DNA from: Rhizobium skierniewicense
GTDB lineage: Bacteria > Pseudomonadota > Alphaproteobacteria > Rhizobiales > Rhizobiaceae
NCBI RefSeq assembly: GCF_014196515.1
Contig: NZ_JACIDV010000013.1
Span: 62,001 to 126,000, forward strand
Reading direction: 5' to 3'
Length of the DNA stretch: 64,000 bases
Both the position numbers and the translations under genes were made by a program. Shown piece after piece: positions 17,490-26,125 of this stretch; the first letter of the stretch is position 1; each line of letters opens with the position of its first letter. The notes under the pieces were generated by a model. It was not told where the DNA came from. It made no database searches and worked only from the letters and a program-made list of their open reading frames with translations.

Positions 17490-18095
17490 TCAGGGCTTTG
17501 GCTTGGCCGCCGGTGCCGCAGTCGCAGGCGCAGCCGTTGCGCCCGGAGCGCCACCGGTGTTGGAATTGTTGGCCGGAAGTGGCTGAAGGTCTGCACCCGC
17601 AACCTTCTGAAGCTCTGCCATGCTCGACGTGTTGAGATCGCGGTTGATACCAGCAGCCCAGATGTCGGCAGCCTTCATCAGTTCACGCGTTGCAATCGGC
17701 CCATCCTTCAACAATTTCTTACCCGTCTCGCTACCGTAGAAAGCAGCAATCGCCTTCAGTTCCTCCAGCGAAAAAGCGCGCGCATAGGTCAGCGCGGCTT
17801 CGCGTTCCAGGTCGGCACGGCGCGGTGCAAGTTCTAGGGCCTTGGCATCGACGGTCTCGCTGATGGCGTCCTGCACGTTCGGCGAAGCCTGAATGAGTTC
17901 GGTCTTCAAACGCTCCGCAAGACCTGGAAGAATGTTGTCGAAACGGTCAGTGACGCCGAGTGATGCAATCGCCTGCTTTGCAGCGGTGATGTGCTCCTCG
18001 GAAATTTCCTGTGACCGAACGGCGGTGCCGAACACGATGCCGGAAATGAAGATCGAAGCAGCGGCAGCTTTGCCCAGTCCCGCAAGTTTGATCAT
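17490..18095 (-). CDS. DUF2059 periplasmic protein
   Basis: 201 residues with an N-terminal signal-like segment ('AAAASIFISGIVFGTAVRSQ'). The central part (~90-160), including 'ALTYARAFSLEELKAIAAFYGSETGKKLL', is the DUF2059 pattern. The C-terminal tail is rich in Ala, Pro and Asn. It starts 17 nt after rpiA on the same strand and shares its terminator. Function of the family is unknown; secretion to the periplasm is inferred. Confidence 0.85.
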   Translation of the reverse strand: MIKLAGLGKAAAASIFISGIVFGTAVRSQEISEEHITAAKQAIASLGVTDRFDNILPGLAERLKTELIQASPNVQDAISETVDAKALELAPRRADLEREAALTYARAFSLEELKAIAAFYGSETGKKLLKDGPIATRELMKAADIWAAGINRDLNTSSMAELQKVAGADLQPLPANNSNTGGAPGATAAPATAAPAAKPKP

Positions 18096-18112
18096 GAAAT
18101 CTCTCGCTCCTG

Positions 18113-18811
18113 TTATATCTTCGCTTGCATAACACGGGCGCCATCCGGCCCGGCGATAATGGCAAGCGATGCCAGATTAATGAAAAGTCCGTGCTCGACA
18201 ACACCTGGTATGGCGTTCAGCTCGCGTGCCAGTGCTTCTGCATCAGGAATACGGCCAAAAGATGCGTCGAAAATGAGGTGGCCACCGTCTGTTTTGAAGG
18301 GACCATCCTCCAGAGACCGCAGCTTCAAATCGCCCGTAAGGCCCAATTTCGAAGCCACTGTCTCGATAGCGATGCGGGTTGCAACCTGCCCGAAAATATT
18401 GATCTCGATGGGCAACGGAAACGCGCCAAGCGTCTCCACCACCTTGCTCTGATCGGCAATCACAATGACGCGAGACGAGGCAGCAGCGACGATTTTCTCA
18501 CGCAGCAACGCGCCGCCGCCGCCCTTGACGAGGCGCAAGGCGTGATCGACCTCATCGGCACCGTCGATGGTCAAATCAAGTTCCGGCAGTTCGTCCAGAG
18601 ACTTTAGGGGAACACCAAGCTCGACGCACAGCCGCGCCGTACGCTCTGATGTCGGAACGCCCTGCACGGTCAGCCCGTGAGAAACTTTTTCAGCCAGAAG
18701 CCTGACGAATTCCTCTGCCGTTGAGCCGGTACCAATGCCAAGGCGCATTCCGTCCTCGACATGGGACAACGCCGCTTCTGCGGCCTTGATCTTCATTTGG
18801 CGGGCATCCAT
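18113..18811 (-). CDS. rpiA: Ribose-5-phosphate isomerase A
   Basis: 232-residue RpiA, interconverting ribose-5-phosphate and ribulose-5-phosphate in the pentose phosphate pathway. Family motifs '[11 protein letters not shown]', 'TIDGADEVD' and '[14 protein letters not shown]' (with catalytic Asp and Glu) are visible. It is divergent from gph with a 197-bp gap. Another pentose-phosphate gene, rpe, is at 59 kb. Confidence 0.96.
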   Translation of the reverse strand: MDARQMKIKAAEAALSHVEDGMRLGIGTGSTAEEFVRLLAEKVSHGLTVQGVPTSERTARLCVELGVPLKSLDELPELDLTIDGADEVDHALRLVKGGGGALLREKIVAAASSRVIVIADQSKVVETLGAFPLPIEINIFGQVATRIAIETVASKLGLTGDLKLRSLEDGPFKTDGGHLIFDASFGRIPDAEALARELNAIPGVVEHGLFINLASLAIIAGPDGARVMQAKI

Positions 18812-19008
18812 TCGGCTGCAAACTCCGGGTCTATACCAATCGATCCACGTATGGGTCCTGCGATGCGCAGCCTCACGCTGGCGTGCTGTTTACACGGGTC
18901 GAATAGCAAACGAAAGCCCCTTGAAAGCGCTAGATGCGACGATTCAAAGGTTTCATTGCAAATGCCCATGGCAATGCTTAGCCTTGGCGGGACAATACAC
19001 AGCACACC

Positions 19009-19710
19009 ATGAGGCATGCCTTGACTTCTCCTCTCGTCATATTCGATCTCGACGGTACACTGGTTGACACAGCCCCCGACCTTATCGACAGCCTGAACTA
19101 CGCCATATCGGCCGCTGGTCTTGCACCCACGACCTACGGCGACCTCAAACACCTCGTCGGCCATGGCGCACGTGTCATGATCAAGCGAGCCTTTTCCCTA
19201 CGCGAGAAAGAACTGTCCGACGACGATCTGGAACCGCTCTACGAGCGCTTCATCGCACACTATCTCGAAAAAATCCCCGGAAACAGTAAGCCATACCCTG
19301 GCATCATAGCGACTCTCGACAGATTGACGGCTTCCGGCTTCACACTGGCCGTGTGCACAAACAAGACGACCGTTCTGGCGGTTCCGCTTCTGGAAAAACT
19401 GGGCATTAGCCAACATTTTGCCGTCGTCACCTGCGGCGACACGTTCGAGTGGCGCAAGCCCGACGCGCGCCATATCACCGGCACCATTGAAAAAGCAGGC
19501 GGAGACCCGGCTAAAAGCGTGATGGTTGGCGACAGTTTCAATGACATCGCGTCCGCCAAAAATGCCAATATACCATCGGTCGGCGTCACTTTTGGCTACA
19601 CGGATGTGCCCATGGCCGAGCTTGGGCCGGACGTGGTGATCGATAGCTACGATGAATTGGATGCTGCCCTGATCGAACGACTGATTTCAAAGCGGGTTGC
19701 CGCCGCTTGA
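19009..19710 (+). CDS. gph: Phosphoglycolate phosphatase-like HAD hydrolase
   Basis: 233-residue HAD-superfamily phosphatase. Motif I is 'FDLDGTLVDT', motif II is in 'VCTNKT', and motif III/IV is 'KPDARH...MVGDSFNDIASAKNA'. The length, cap and 'APDLIDSLNYA' segment fit Gph, which dephosphorylates 2-phosphoglycolate, but substrate specificity in this family cannot be fixed from sequence. A terminator shared with convergent rpsD follows. Confidence 0.85.
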   Translation: MRHALTSPLVIFDLDGTLVDTAPDLIDSLNYAISAAGLAPTTYGDLKHLVGHGARVMIKRAFSLREKELSDDDLEPLYERFIAHYLEKIPGNSKPYPGIIATLDRLTASGFTLAVCTNKTTVLAVPLLEKLGISQHFAVVTCGDTFEWRKPDARHITGTIEKAGGDPAKSVMVGDSFNDIASAKNANIPSVGVTFGYTDVPMAELGPDVVIDSYDELDAALIERLISKRVAAA

Positions 19711-19726
19711 GGCAACAGCACAAACA

Positions 19727-19754
19727 AAAAAGCCGCCCCGAAAGGCGGCTTTTT
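19727..19754. terminator. Bidirectional terminator between gph and rpsD
   Basis: AAAAAGCCGCC and GGCGGCTTTTT are exact 11-bp arms with a 6-nt loop, with A-run and T-run on either side. Confidence 0.93.
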
Positions 19755-19774
19755 CGATCTCTGATATGCTTTGA

Positions 19775-20392
19775 TTAACGCGAGTAGAATTCGACCACGA
19801 GGTGTGGTTCCATGACGACAGCGTATGGCACGTCGGCAAGTGCAGGAACGCGAACGAATGTCGCAACCATCTTGTTGTGATCAACTTCGACGTAGTCAGG
19901 AACGTCACGCTCTGCGAGTGCAACAGCTTCGAGAACCGTTACCAGCTGCTTGGACTTCTGACGAACTTCGATAACGTCGCCTGGCTTGCAACGGTAAGAA
20001 CCGATGTTGACGCGAACGCCGTTCACCGTGACGTGGCCATGGTTGACGAACTGGCGAGCAGCAAAAACGGTCGGAACGAACTTTGCACGGTATACGATCG
20101 CGTCCAGACGGGACTCGAGCAGACCGATCAGGTTCTCGGATGTGTCACCCTTGCGACGGTTGGCTTCGTCGTAGGTTGCGCGGAACTGCTTTTCACGAAC
20201 TTCACCATAGTAGCCCTTGAGCTTCTGCTTGGCGCGCAGCTGCGTACCAAAGTCGCTCATCTTGCCCTTGCGGCGCTGACCGTGCTGGCCTGGGCCGTAT
20301 TCGCGACGGTTTACTGGGGACTTAGGACGACCCCAGATATTTTCGCCCATACGGCGGTCAATTTTGTACTTAGACGATTCGCGCTTGCTCAT
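19775..20392 (-). CDS. rpsD: 30S ribosomal protein S4
   Basis: 205-residue S4, an early-binding small-subunit protein that nucleates 16S rRNA folding and, in several bacteria, represses its own mRNA. '[21 protein letters not shown]' is the typical start, and the S4 domain ('[30 protein letters not shown]') is intact. I start at ATG 20392 rather than the upstream in-frame ATG at 20431. It is monocistronic here, with a structured leader and a good promoter upstream. Confidence 0.97.
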   Translation of the reverse strand: MSKRESSKYKIDRRMGENIWGRPKSPVNRREYGPGQHGQRRKGKMSDFGTQLRAKQKLKGYYGEVREKQFRATYDEANRRKGDTSENLIGLLESRLDAIVYRAKFVPTVFAARQFVNHGHVTVNGVRVNIGSYRCKPGDVIEVRQKSKQLVTVLEAVALAERDVPDYVEVDHNKMVATFVRVPALADVPYAVVMEPHLVVEFYSR

Positions 20393-20611
20393 CGTATTTC
20401 CTTTCAGAATGTTACACCGGTTTGTTGCCAAACCGGATCAAGGAAACACGCCCTCCTCTGAGGTCCCGTTTTAGGACCTCTGACAGGTTTCTCACATTTG
20501 CGAATGGAGAAGCCACGGGACATGTCGGTGATGTTGACCGCCGAACGACAACTTGTAAGCTGCAGGGCGATCAACAGAATACACCGAGCATCGCTGCCCG
20601 GTGTTGAGCGG
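20393..20611 (-). promoter_or_regulatory. Structured rpsD leader
   Basis: About 200 nt between the predicted promoter and the start codon. Three inverted repeats occur: CCGGTTTG/CAAACCGG (20417-20424, 20429-20436), just upstream of the ribosome binding site; GAGGTCC/GGACCTC (20460-20466, 20474-20480); and ACACCG/CGGTGT (20581-20586, 20599-20604). S4 autoregulation through leader RNA is known in other bacteria; that this leader does it is inference. Confidence 0.5.
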
Positions 20612-20640
20612 CTTCTAGGTGGCCTTCATAAAATTGTCAA
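20612..20640 (-). promoter_or_regulatory. Predicted sigma-70 promoter of rpsD
   Basis: On the minus strand TTGACA (20640-20635) and TAGAAG (20617-20612) are separated by 17 bp. The -35 is consensus and the spacing ideal. Confidence 0.65.
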
Positions 20641-20664
20641 CGAGAAAAAAATTCGTCGATCCCC

Positions 20665-20692
20665 TTGAAACAGGATTTTGCCACATTATTTC
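20665..20692 (+). promoter_or_regulatory. Possible promoter of terC
   Basis: TTGAAA (20665-20670) and TATTTC (20687-20692) are 16 bp apart. A start near 20699 would give a ~135-nt leader beginning just before the stems described in the next entry. Confidence 0.4.
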
Positions 20693-20705
20693 CCGTCCGT
20701 GATCA

Positions 20706-20830
20706 GGACTCGGGCCCCTCTGGCGTATTACCGGACAATACGCGATGTCGAGTCTCTTTAGGTTGGGGCCGCGTCTATGTTTGTCACACGTTCCCCATCC
20801 GAAAAGCCAACCTCGTCCGGCCAAAGGTTG
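20706..20830 (+). promoter_or_regulatory. Riboswitch-like leader of terC with switching stems
   Basis: P1: GACTCG (20707-20712) pairs with CGAGTC (20749-20754), enclosing a perfect hairpin GCGTATT/AATACGC (20723-20729, 20737-20743). P2: AGGTTGG (20760-20766) pairs with CCAACCT (20807-20813). P3, competing with P2: CAACCT (20808-20813) pairs with AGGTTG (20825-20830), which contains the likely ribosome binding site AAAGG, 7 nt before the ATG. P2 and P3 cannot form together, so the leader can expose or hide the site. TerC-family genes in other bacteria carry the manganese-sensing yybP-ykoY riboswitch, but I cannot find its GGGGAGUA-type conserved loop here. Confidence 0.5.
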
Positions 20831-20834
20831 ACTG

Positions 20835-21818
20835 ATGGAATTCCTCCTTATTGATTTTCTCGGCAAGCCCGCATGGATGTGGGCTGTTTTTATTTCGTTG
20901 GTTCTCGGTCTTCTCGCGCTGGACCTTGGCGTCCTGCATAAGAACTCGAAAGAAATTGGCATTCGCGAAAGCATGCTGATGTCGGCATTCTACATTGGTA
21001 TCGGTTTAGCCTTCGGTGGCTGGATATGGTATCAATCCGGCGAGCAGCTTGCCGTCGAATATCTCACGGGTTTTGTGATCGAAAAAAGTCTCGCGATGGA
21101 CAACATCTTTGTCATCGCGATGATTTTCTCTTACTTCGCCATTCCACGCCAATACCAGCACCGTGTCCTGCTATGGGGTATTCTGGGCGTCATCGTGCTA
21201 CGTGGCATCATGATTGCTGCGGGTGCTGCGATCGTTGAGAACTTCAACTGGGTTCTTTACATCTTTGCTGCGTTCCTTGTGTTCACCGGCATCAAGATGC
21301 TGTTTTCCGCAAACCACGAAGAACAGGATATCGGCAAGAACCCTATCCTCAACTTCCTTCGCAAGCGCCTTCCTGTGTCTGAAAAGCTTCATGGCGAGAA
21401 GTTTCTCGTCAAGGAAACGGACCCGCGCACGGGCAAGCTGAAGACATTCGTAACGCCGCTGTTTCTCGCCCTCATCATGGTGGAACTGGCGGACCTCATC
21501 TTCGCGGTCGACTCGATCCCGGCGATTTTCGCGATCACGACCGATCCGTACATCGTCTACACGTCGAACATCTTCGCGATCCTTGGCCTGCGTGCACTCT
21601 ACTTTGCGCTGGCAGCCCTCATCCACCGCTTCGCTTACCTGAAATATGCGCTGGCTGGTGTTCTGGTCTTCGTCGGCTCCAAGATCTTCCTGGCGGACAT
21701 GCTGGGCATTGCGAAAATTCCACCTGCCGTCTCGTTGGGCGTGACCGTCGCAATCCTCGTGACCGGTGTTGTTGGCTCGCTGTTTGCGACACGCAACGAA
21801 AAGAAGACCGTCGAGTAA
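20835..21818 (+). CDS. TerC/Alx-family membrane protein
   Basis: 327-residue integral membrane protein with about nine hydrophobic helices. Family features: 'LALDLGVLHKNSKEIGIRESM' near the start, 'EYLTGFVIEKSLAMDNIFVIAMIF' and 'MVELADLIFAVDSIPAIFAIT', with conserved acidic residues in the membrane. TerC/Alx proteins are linked to metal (manganese) export or metal loading of secreted proteins and to tellurite resistance. It is a single-gene unit divergent from rpsD; its leader appears regulatory. Confidence 0.93.
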   Translation: MEFLLIDFLGKPAWMWAVFISLVLGLLALDLGVLHKNSKEIGIRESMLMSAFYIGIGLAFGGWIWYQSGEQLAVEYLTGFVIEKSLAMDNIFVIAMIFSYFAIPRQYQHRVLLWGILGVIVLRGIMIAAGAAIVENFNWVLYIFAAFLVFTGIKMLFSANHEEQDIGKNPILNFLRKRLPVSEKLHGEKFLVKETDPRTGKLKTFVTPLFLALIMVELADLIFAVDSIPAIFAITTDPYIVYTSNIFAILGLRALYFALAALIHRFAYLKYALAGVLVFVGSKIFLADMLGIAKIPPAVSLGVTVAILVTGVVGSLFATRNEKKTVE

Positions 21819-21855
21819 GGTCTGGTGTGGGGGCGGCGAAAGCTGCCTCCATGCA

Positions 21856-23394
21856 TTACTCAGCCGCAAACTTGACGATTTCCTCAGCCGCGTCCGCATC
21901 TCCGGGCGCGGTTTTTGCGTCAAGATCGGGGAACGCAACGATGCGCTTGCCGGAAAAGTCCGCATGCACGACGACGAGTTCCTTCTCCTCGAAATAACCC
22001 AGCAACATGCGGGCGCGCCGTGCCGAATGCGTGCCATAGGCGCGAGCGATCCGCGCGTCGGAAGGGCAAGGCTCCTCCTTGAGTGCCGCTTTGACCAGAA
22101 GCAGGAACACGCCCTGCAAATCGTCGGAGACGTTTTTCGAAAGCTCCAGCGCCTTCTCCCAGTTCTCGGTCGCTGCCATCTCCAAATCCACACCTGAGCG
22201 CGTGATGGCAACCTGCCGACGGAATTCGGAAAGCGCCATGGGTGTGCCGGGAATGCGGCGCATACGGGCGCGCACCAGAAACTCCTGATAGAGCACGGCA
22301 TCCGTGCGATAGGCCGATTGCGGATCGTCCATGATTTCGCAGAGAACAGCGGAAATCTTTTCACCCCGCTCTTCCGGTGACATCTCCGGCTGGGTGCTGC
22401 GCTGGGCCGGTTGCTGAGGCTCCGGCCCGCCAATCGCAGGTGTCGAGCGCGAAAGCTCCGCCAGAATATCCGTGGTTGGCCGTGGCGCGGGAGGCGTGCG
22501 CCTGACCGGTGTCCTTGAAAATTCTTCGGGATCGGGCGTGAAGATCAGGTCTTCGACATCCTGCGGCGAATCGGGCAGCGGCATGAGCTTGGGCGAGGAA
22601 GACCGCGCTGACGTCTCGACCGCGCCAATGATGATCGGCAGAGGACGACGTGACAGCGCCGGTCCCAGTGCCACGAAATTGCCGCGCTGAAGATCGCGGA
22701 ACATCTCCGCCTGACGACGATCCATCCCGAGAAGATCGGCAGCTCGCGCCATGTCGATATCGAGAAAGGTGCGGCCCATCAGGAAGTTGGAGGCCTCAGC
22801 CGCCACGTTCTTGGCAAGCTTGGCCAAACGCTGCGTGGCAATGACGCCCGCCAGGCCGCGCTTTCGGCCACGGCACATCAGGTTCGTCATGGCGCCCAGC
22901 GACATCTTGCGCGCGTCTTCGCTCACTTCGCCCGCAACGGAGGGCGCAAACATCTGCGCTTCGTCCACCACCACCAGAACCGGATACCAGAACTCCCGGT
23001 CAGCATCGAACAGACCGTTGAGGAAAGCGGCTGCGGCACGCATCTGCTGCTCGACGTCGAGACCCTCCAGCGTCAAAACGCACGAGACCCGGTGCTGACG
23101 AATGCGGTTGGCAATGCCGGACAGTTCACCCTCGGTGCGCTCGCCGTCCACCACCACATGGCCAAACTTGTCGGCCAAGGTGACGAAATCGCCCTCGGGA
23201 TCGATAATGACCTGCTGTACCCAAGGCGCGGATTGCTCCAGCAGTCTGCGTAGGAGATGCGATTTGCCGGAACCGGAGTTGCCCTGCACCAGCAAACGTG
23301 TCGCAAGCAATTCTTCGATATCGAGCTTGGCTGCCTGCCCGCCCGATAGGGTTCCCATGTCGATGCCGACCTGCAATTTAAAAATTCCCTGCAC
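21856..23394 (-). CDS. HerA/FtsK-like ATP-binding protein
   Basis: 512 residues. Walker A is 'QGNSGSGKSHLLRRLLE' (around residue 37) and Walker B 'PVLVVVDEAQMFAP'; 'CRGRKRGLAGVIATQR' fits the HerA-type ATPase/helicase family. A Pro/Ser-rich linker (~270-345) precedes a C-terminal domain of ~165 residues with no assignment. No NurA nuclease gene is adjacent, so a DNA-processing role is not supported by context. The start is GTG at 23394; ATG at 23358 is an alternative. Confidence 0.75.
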   Translation of the reverse strand: MQGIFKLQVGIDMGTLSGGQAAKLDIEELLATRLLVQGNSGSGKSHLLRRLLEQSAPWVQQVIIDPEGDFVTLADKFGHVVVDGERTEGELSGIANRIRQHRVSCVLTLEGLDVEQQMRAAAAFLNGLFDADREFWYPVLVVVDEAQMFAPSVAGEVSEDARKMSLGAMTNLMCRGRKRGLAGVIATQRLAKLAKNVAAEASNFLMGRTFLDIDMARAADLLGMDRRQAEMFRDLQRGNFVALGPALSRRPLPIIIGAVETSARSSSPKLMPLPDSPQDVEDLIFTPDPEEFSRTPVRRTPPAPRPTTDILAELSRSTPAIGGPEPQQPAQRSTQPEMSPEERGEKISAVLCEIMDDPQSAYRTDAVLYQEFLVRARMRRIPGTPMALSEFRRQVAITRSGVDLEMAATENWEKALELSKNVSDDLQGVFLLLVKAALKEEPCPSDARIARAYGTHSARRARMLLGYFEEKELVVVHADFSGKRIVAFPDLDAKTAPGDADAAEEIVKFAAE

Positions 23395-23505
23395 TGCGAT
23401 TGGATGAACGCCGATTCGTCGAAACGACCCCGAGCATCTCCTTTACCAAGAAAATCAGCAAATGCCCTGCGGCGTCAACGACAATGCACAGGGAATATTG
23501 TGGGG

Positions 23506-24384
23506 TCAGGCGGAAGCCCGCCTGAACGACAGGCGGCGACCGAACACGTTCAGCGCCAGCCCCACGACCACAAGTGAGCTGCCGACGATCTCCAGCACGG
23601 TGATTTCTTCCGCAAAGGCGAAATACGCACCGAGGAAGCCAACGATGGGAACGAGTAATGAAAACGGCGCAACAGTGCCTGCGGGATATCGCAAAAGCAG
23701 AAAACTCCAGATGCCAGCACCGACTATGGTTGCTCCGTAGGCCATGTAGACGACGACAAGAACCGTTATCATATCGGCAGTCGCAAGGCCCGCCGAAATA
23801 GCCTGCGGACCTTCCAGTACAAGCGATAGCGCGACAAGCGGCAAAACGGGCACGAGGCTTGTCCAGGCGACAAACGAGATGGCATTCACACTGCCAACCT
23901 TGCGATTGACGATATTACCGATGGCCCAGCTAAACGCAGCACCAACACACATCAGCAGCGGCACCATGGCGTCGATATCAAGACGCTCGAGACCAATTAC
24001 GGCCAAGCCGCTGAACGCGACGGCGGCGCCCGCAATGTGCGATCTCAAGGGAATTTCACCCAGCAACGTCACAGCCAGCGCCATGGTAAAGAACGCTTGC
24101 GACTGCATGACCAGTGACGCCAACCCTGCGGGAAGCCCCCATTTGATCGCCGTGTAGAGAAGCCCGAACTGCGCGCAGCCCATCACCATGCCGTAGACGA
24201 TCATGTGCTTCCACGGAACTTTCGGGCGCGACATGAAGAATACAAGCGGCACGGCAGCGAAGAAGTATCGCAACGCCGTCAAAAACAAGGGCGGCATATC
24301 CATGACGCCGACCTTGATAACAACGAAGTTGAAGCCCCACAAAAACACGGTGATCAGGGCGAGAAAGATGTGCGGCACGGCCAT
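23506..24384 (-). CDS. EamA/DMT-family transporter
   Basis: 292-residue drug/metabolite transporter with about ten predicted helices in two EamA repeats (e.g. 'ALITVFLWGFNFVVIKVGV' and 'FLGAYFAFAEEITVLEIVGSSLVVVGL'). It resembles exporters of amino acids and metabolites, but the substrate is unknown. Start is ATG at 24384. It is flanked by a truncated LysE-type exporter gene, also an export function. Confidence 0.88.
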   Translation of the reverse strand: MAVPHIFLALITVFLWGFNFVVIKVGVMDMPPLFLTALRYFFAAVPLVFFMSRPKVPWKHMIVYGMVMGCAQFGLLYTAIKWGLPAGLASLVMQSQAFFTMALAVTLLGEIPLRSHIAGAAVAFSGLAVIGLERLDIDAMVPLLMCVGAAFSWAIGNIVNRKVGSVNAISFVAWTSLVPVLPLVALSLVLEGPQAISAGLATADMITVLVVVYMAYGATIVGAGIWSFLLLRYPAGTVAPFSLLVPIVGFLGAYFAFAEEITVLEIVGSSLVVVGLALNVFGRRLSFRRASA

Positions 24385-24426
24385 TTTGTTTTATCCAATC
24401 GGGTGCCGCACGAGATTGCGGCGTTC

Positions 24427-24723
24427 TTAACCGGCGGCGCGCTTCCAACCCATGGTCAACAGGCCAGCCCCGATCAGCAGGCTTCCGCCTGTACGGTTGA
24501 CGATACGCTGGACTCTGGGCTTTCGAATGGAATTGCGGGCCGCACTTGCCAGCAATCCATAAAGAGCCGCGTTAAAGGTAGCAAGCACAAGGAACGTGAC
24601 TTCAAAGATCATCACCTGAGGCCAGAACGGCAGTGATGGCGTCAGAAACTGCGGCAGGAAGGCCAGCCAGTTTTCTATCGGCATGATGACATCCCTATTG
24701 ATAATCATGAGGCGAGCTATCAC
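24427..24723 (-). pseudogene. 3' remnant of a LysE/RhtB-family exporter
   Basis: The frame encodes only the C-terminal ~85 residues of a LysE-type exporter: 'LAFLPQFLTPSLPFWPQ' and 'NRTGGSLLIGAGLLTMGWKRA' match the second half of the ~205-residue family. The N-terminal half, including the first helices and the usual 'GP' motif, is not found in any frame upstream; higA begins 85 bp further on. Probably a 5'-truncated relic left by a deletion. Confidence 0.7.
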
Positions 24724-24807
24724 GCCGAAAAGAGATCAAGCAGTAATTGAGAACTAAGCAGCTTTGTCGGTCAAAGGACGAATGTGTGGCTGATGCCGCG
24801 CCATAGC

Positions 24808-25047
24808 CTATGCCAAATCATAATTGGCCTGCATGGCAATCCACGCCTTGGCAGTGCTGACACCGGCCCGCTCCAAGCCTAGCGCAAGATCAGGGCTGAT
24901 ACGTGCGCGGCTATTTAAAACGCGGGACAAGGAGACGCGGGACGACATACCAAGCCTGCCTGCTACCTCGGTCACGGAAAGCTCAAGCGCGCCAACGACG
25001 TCTTCCCGCAAGAGTTCACCGGGATGAGCCGGAAATTTCATCATCAT
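24808..25047 (-). CDS. higA: Solitary HigA-family antitoxin
   Basis: 79-residue XRE-type antitoxin of the HigA/VapI family: 'HPGELLREDVV', 'LSVTEVAGRLGMSSRVSLSRVLNSRARISPDLALGLERAG', and 'AWIAMQANYDLA'. The region around 'GMSSRVSLSRVLN' has one residue more than the usual 'GVSRxxLSxLLN' spacing. Three consecutive ATG codons (25047, 25044, 25041) follow GGAG. The normally upstream higB toxin is reduced to a 21-codon 3' fragment, so this antitoxin is probably without its partner. Confidence 0.8.
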   Translation of the reverse strand: MMMKFPAHPGELLREDVVGALELSVTEVAGRLGMSSRVSLSRVLNSRARISPDLALGLERAGVSTAKAWIAMQANYDLA

Positions 25048-25056
25048 ATCGCTCCT

Positions 25057-25122
25057 TCAGCGGTAATCCTGACGATCGACCTGATCGACATCATGATCAA
25101 TGAACCGAAACGTCGCCTGCCA
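25057..25122 (-). pseudogene. 3' remnant of higB toxin
   Basis: Immediately upstream of higA, the frame ending at TGA (25059-25057) reads 'WQATFRFIDHDVDQVDRQDY' plus R. This aligns with the C-terminus of RelE-like HigB toxins ('W-R-I-T-F-R-F-x-D-x-D-A-x-D-V-x-x-x-D-Y'). Upstream the frame hits a stop after a few unrelated codons, so about 70 residues of toxin are missing. It is too short for any search alone; position and match together support it. Confidence 0.65.
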
Positions 25123-25143
25123 AATGAACAGCCTCCCGTGCCA

Positions 25144-25659
25144 TCACAGTTCGGTGGGCGGATTGAGAACCATCGCCATCAGCACTTCATCGTAATAGGT
25201 TCGCCCGATTTTCAATGCGCGCCGTTCAAACCCATACTGCTCAAACCCCATCTTGATATACAGTTTGTGGGCAGCAAAGTTGGACGCACCGACACTAATC
25301 TTGACCTCTTCAACGAGCGGCTTGGCATAGTCCAATGCGTACTTGATGAGGGCAGCACCGACGCCCGAGCCGCGCATCTCTGGTCGCACATACATGCCCC
25401 AAATCGCGCCTTTATGCATGATCTTCAGCCCCGTCGAAATGTGAAGGCCAACGACGCCAACCATTTCATTCGTATCTGTGCGACGAGCACCAAAAACGTT
25501 TCCCTGTTCGAGGCGTCGAGCGAAGTCGGCAATCGACAACACGGCCTCGTCTTCAAACGAAGCACCGAACGCTTCCGGCTGTGCAGCCAAGCCTTCAAGA
25601 CGAAGGTCGCGATAGGCCTGAGCGTCGGAGGCTAAAAGTTTATGTATGGAAGTCTGCAT
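25144..25659 (-). CDS. GNAT-family N-acetyltransferase
   Basis: 171-residue GNAT enzyme. The acetyl-CoA-binding region reads 'IWGMYVRPEMRGSGVGAALIKYAL' (Q/R-x-x-G-x-G/A pattern), followed by 'VGASNFAAHKLYIKMGFEQYG', typical of the fold. Substrate unknown. ATG at 25659. It is a single gene next to the decayed higBA patch. Confidence 0.88.
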   Translation of the reverse strand: MQTSIHKLLASDAQAYRDLRLEGLAAQPEAFGASFEDEAVLSIADFARRLEQGNVFGARRTDTNEMVGVVGLHISTGLKIMHKGAIWGMYVRPEMRGSGVGAALIKYALDYAKPLVEEVKISVGASNFAAHKLYIKMGFEQYGFERRALKIGRTYYDEVLMAMVLNPPTEL

Positions 25660-25730
25660 GGTAAATTCGCAATTCCAGCTTGATCACTCGAAAGCCTCCC
25701 CGGCCAGATGACGCCAGGGAGACACCCCCC

Positions 25731-25967
25731 TCAGAAGCGTGACGCCCAAGGGGGTATCAATGGTATTTCGGACCGATATTTGCTGGCAGGCAGACCAATG
25801 TCACGCCGCAGGTGGTCGGACAGATGCGAAACATGCTGTCTGGCATGCCTATGCTGCCAGGCGACGACCACCATGGTTTTGAATGTCGTCCAGACACCAA
25901 AATGCAGGAAGAGATCGTCGACAGCTTTCGAAACATCGTTTACACGTATAGATTGTTCATCGGACAT
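25731..25967 (-). CDS. DUF1127 (YjiS-like) small protein
   Basis: 78 residues. The C-terminal motif 'HLSDHLRRDIGLP' is the DUF1127 signature. I start at ATG 25967; the frame is open to 26060, but the upstream part is unlike the family. Small arginine-rich DUF1127 proteins are common in rhizobia and have been linked to RNA metabolism and phosphate or carbon responses; the role of this copy is unknown. Confidence 0.75.
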   Translation of the reverse strand: MSDEQSIRVNDVSKAVDDLFLHFGVWTTFKTMVVVAWQHRHARQHVSHLSDHLRRDIGLPASKYRSEIPLIPPWASRF

Positions 25968-26125
25968 AGGAAATCCATCCCGGCGCCACGAAGCTACCAG
26001 GTCCTTTTGCGATAGAAAAGACGTGCAGAACGACGGACGTGCAGATATGCAACGACACAATCGCTTTGCGACGAGTTTAGTTTGAGAAATGCCTAGAGGC
26101 AGAGAAAGGGCCGGTTAAACGGACC

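Noticed and set aside
20699-20834. Calling the terC leader a yybP-ykoY riboswitch outright
   Set aside because: The conserved GGGGAGUA-type loop cannot be found by eye, so only a candidate regulatory leader is reported.
21198-22433. 411-codon open frame on the minus strand
   Set aside because: It crosses both terC and the HerA-like gene in non-coding frames; translation is Arg-rich without motifs.
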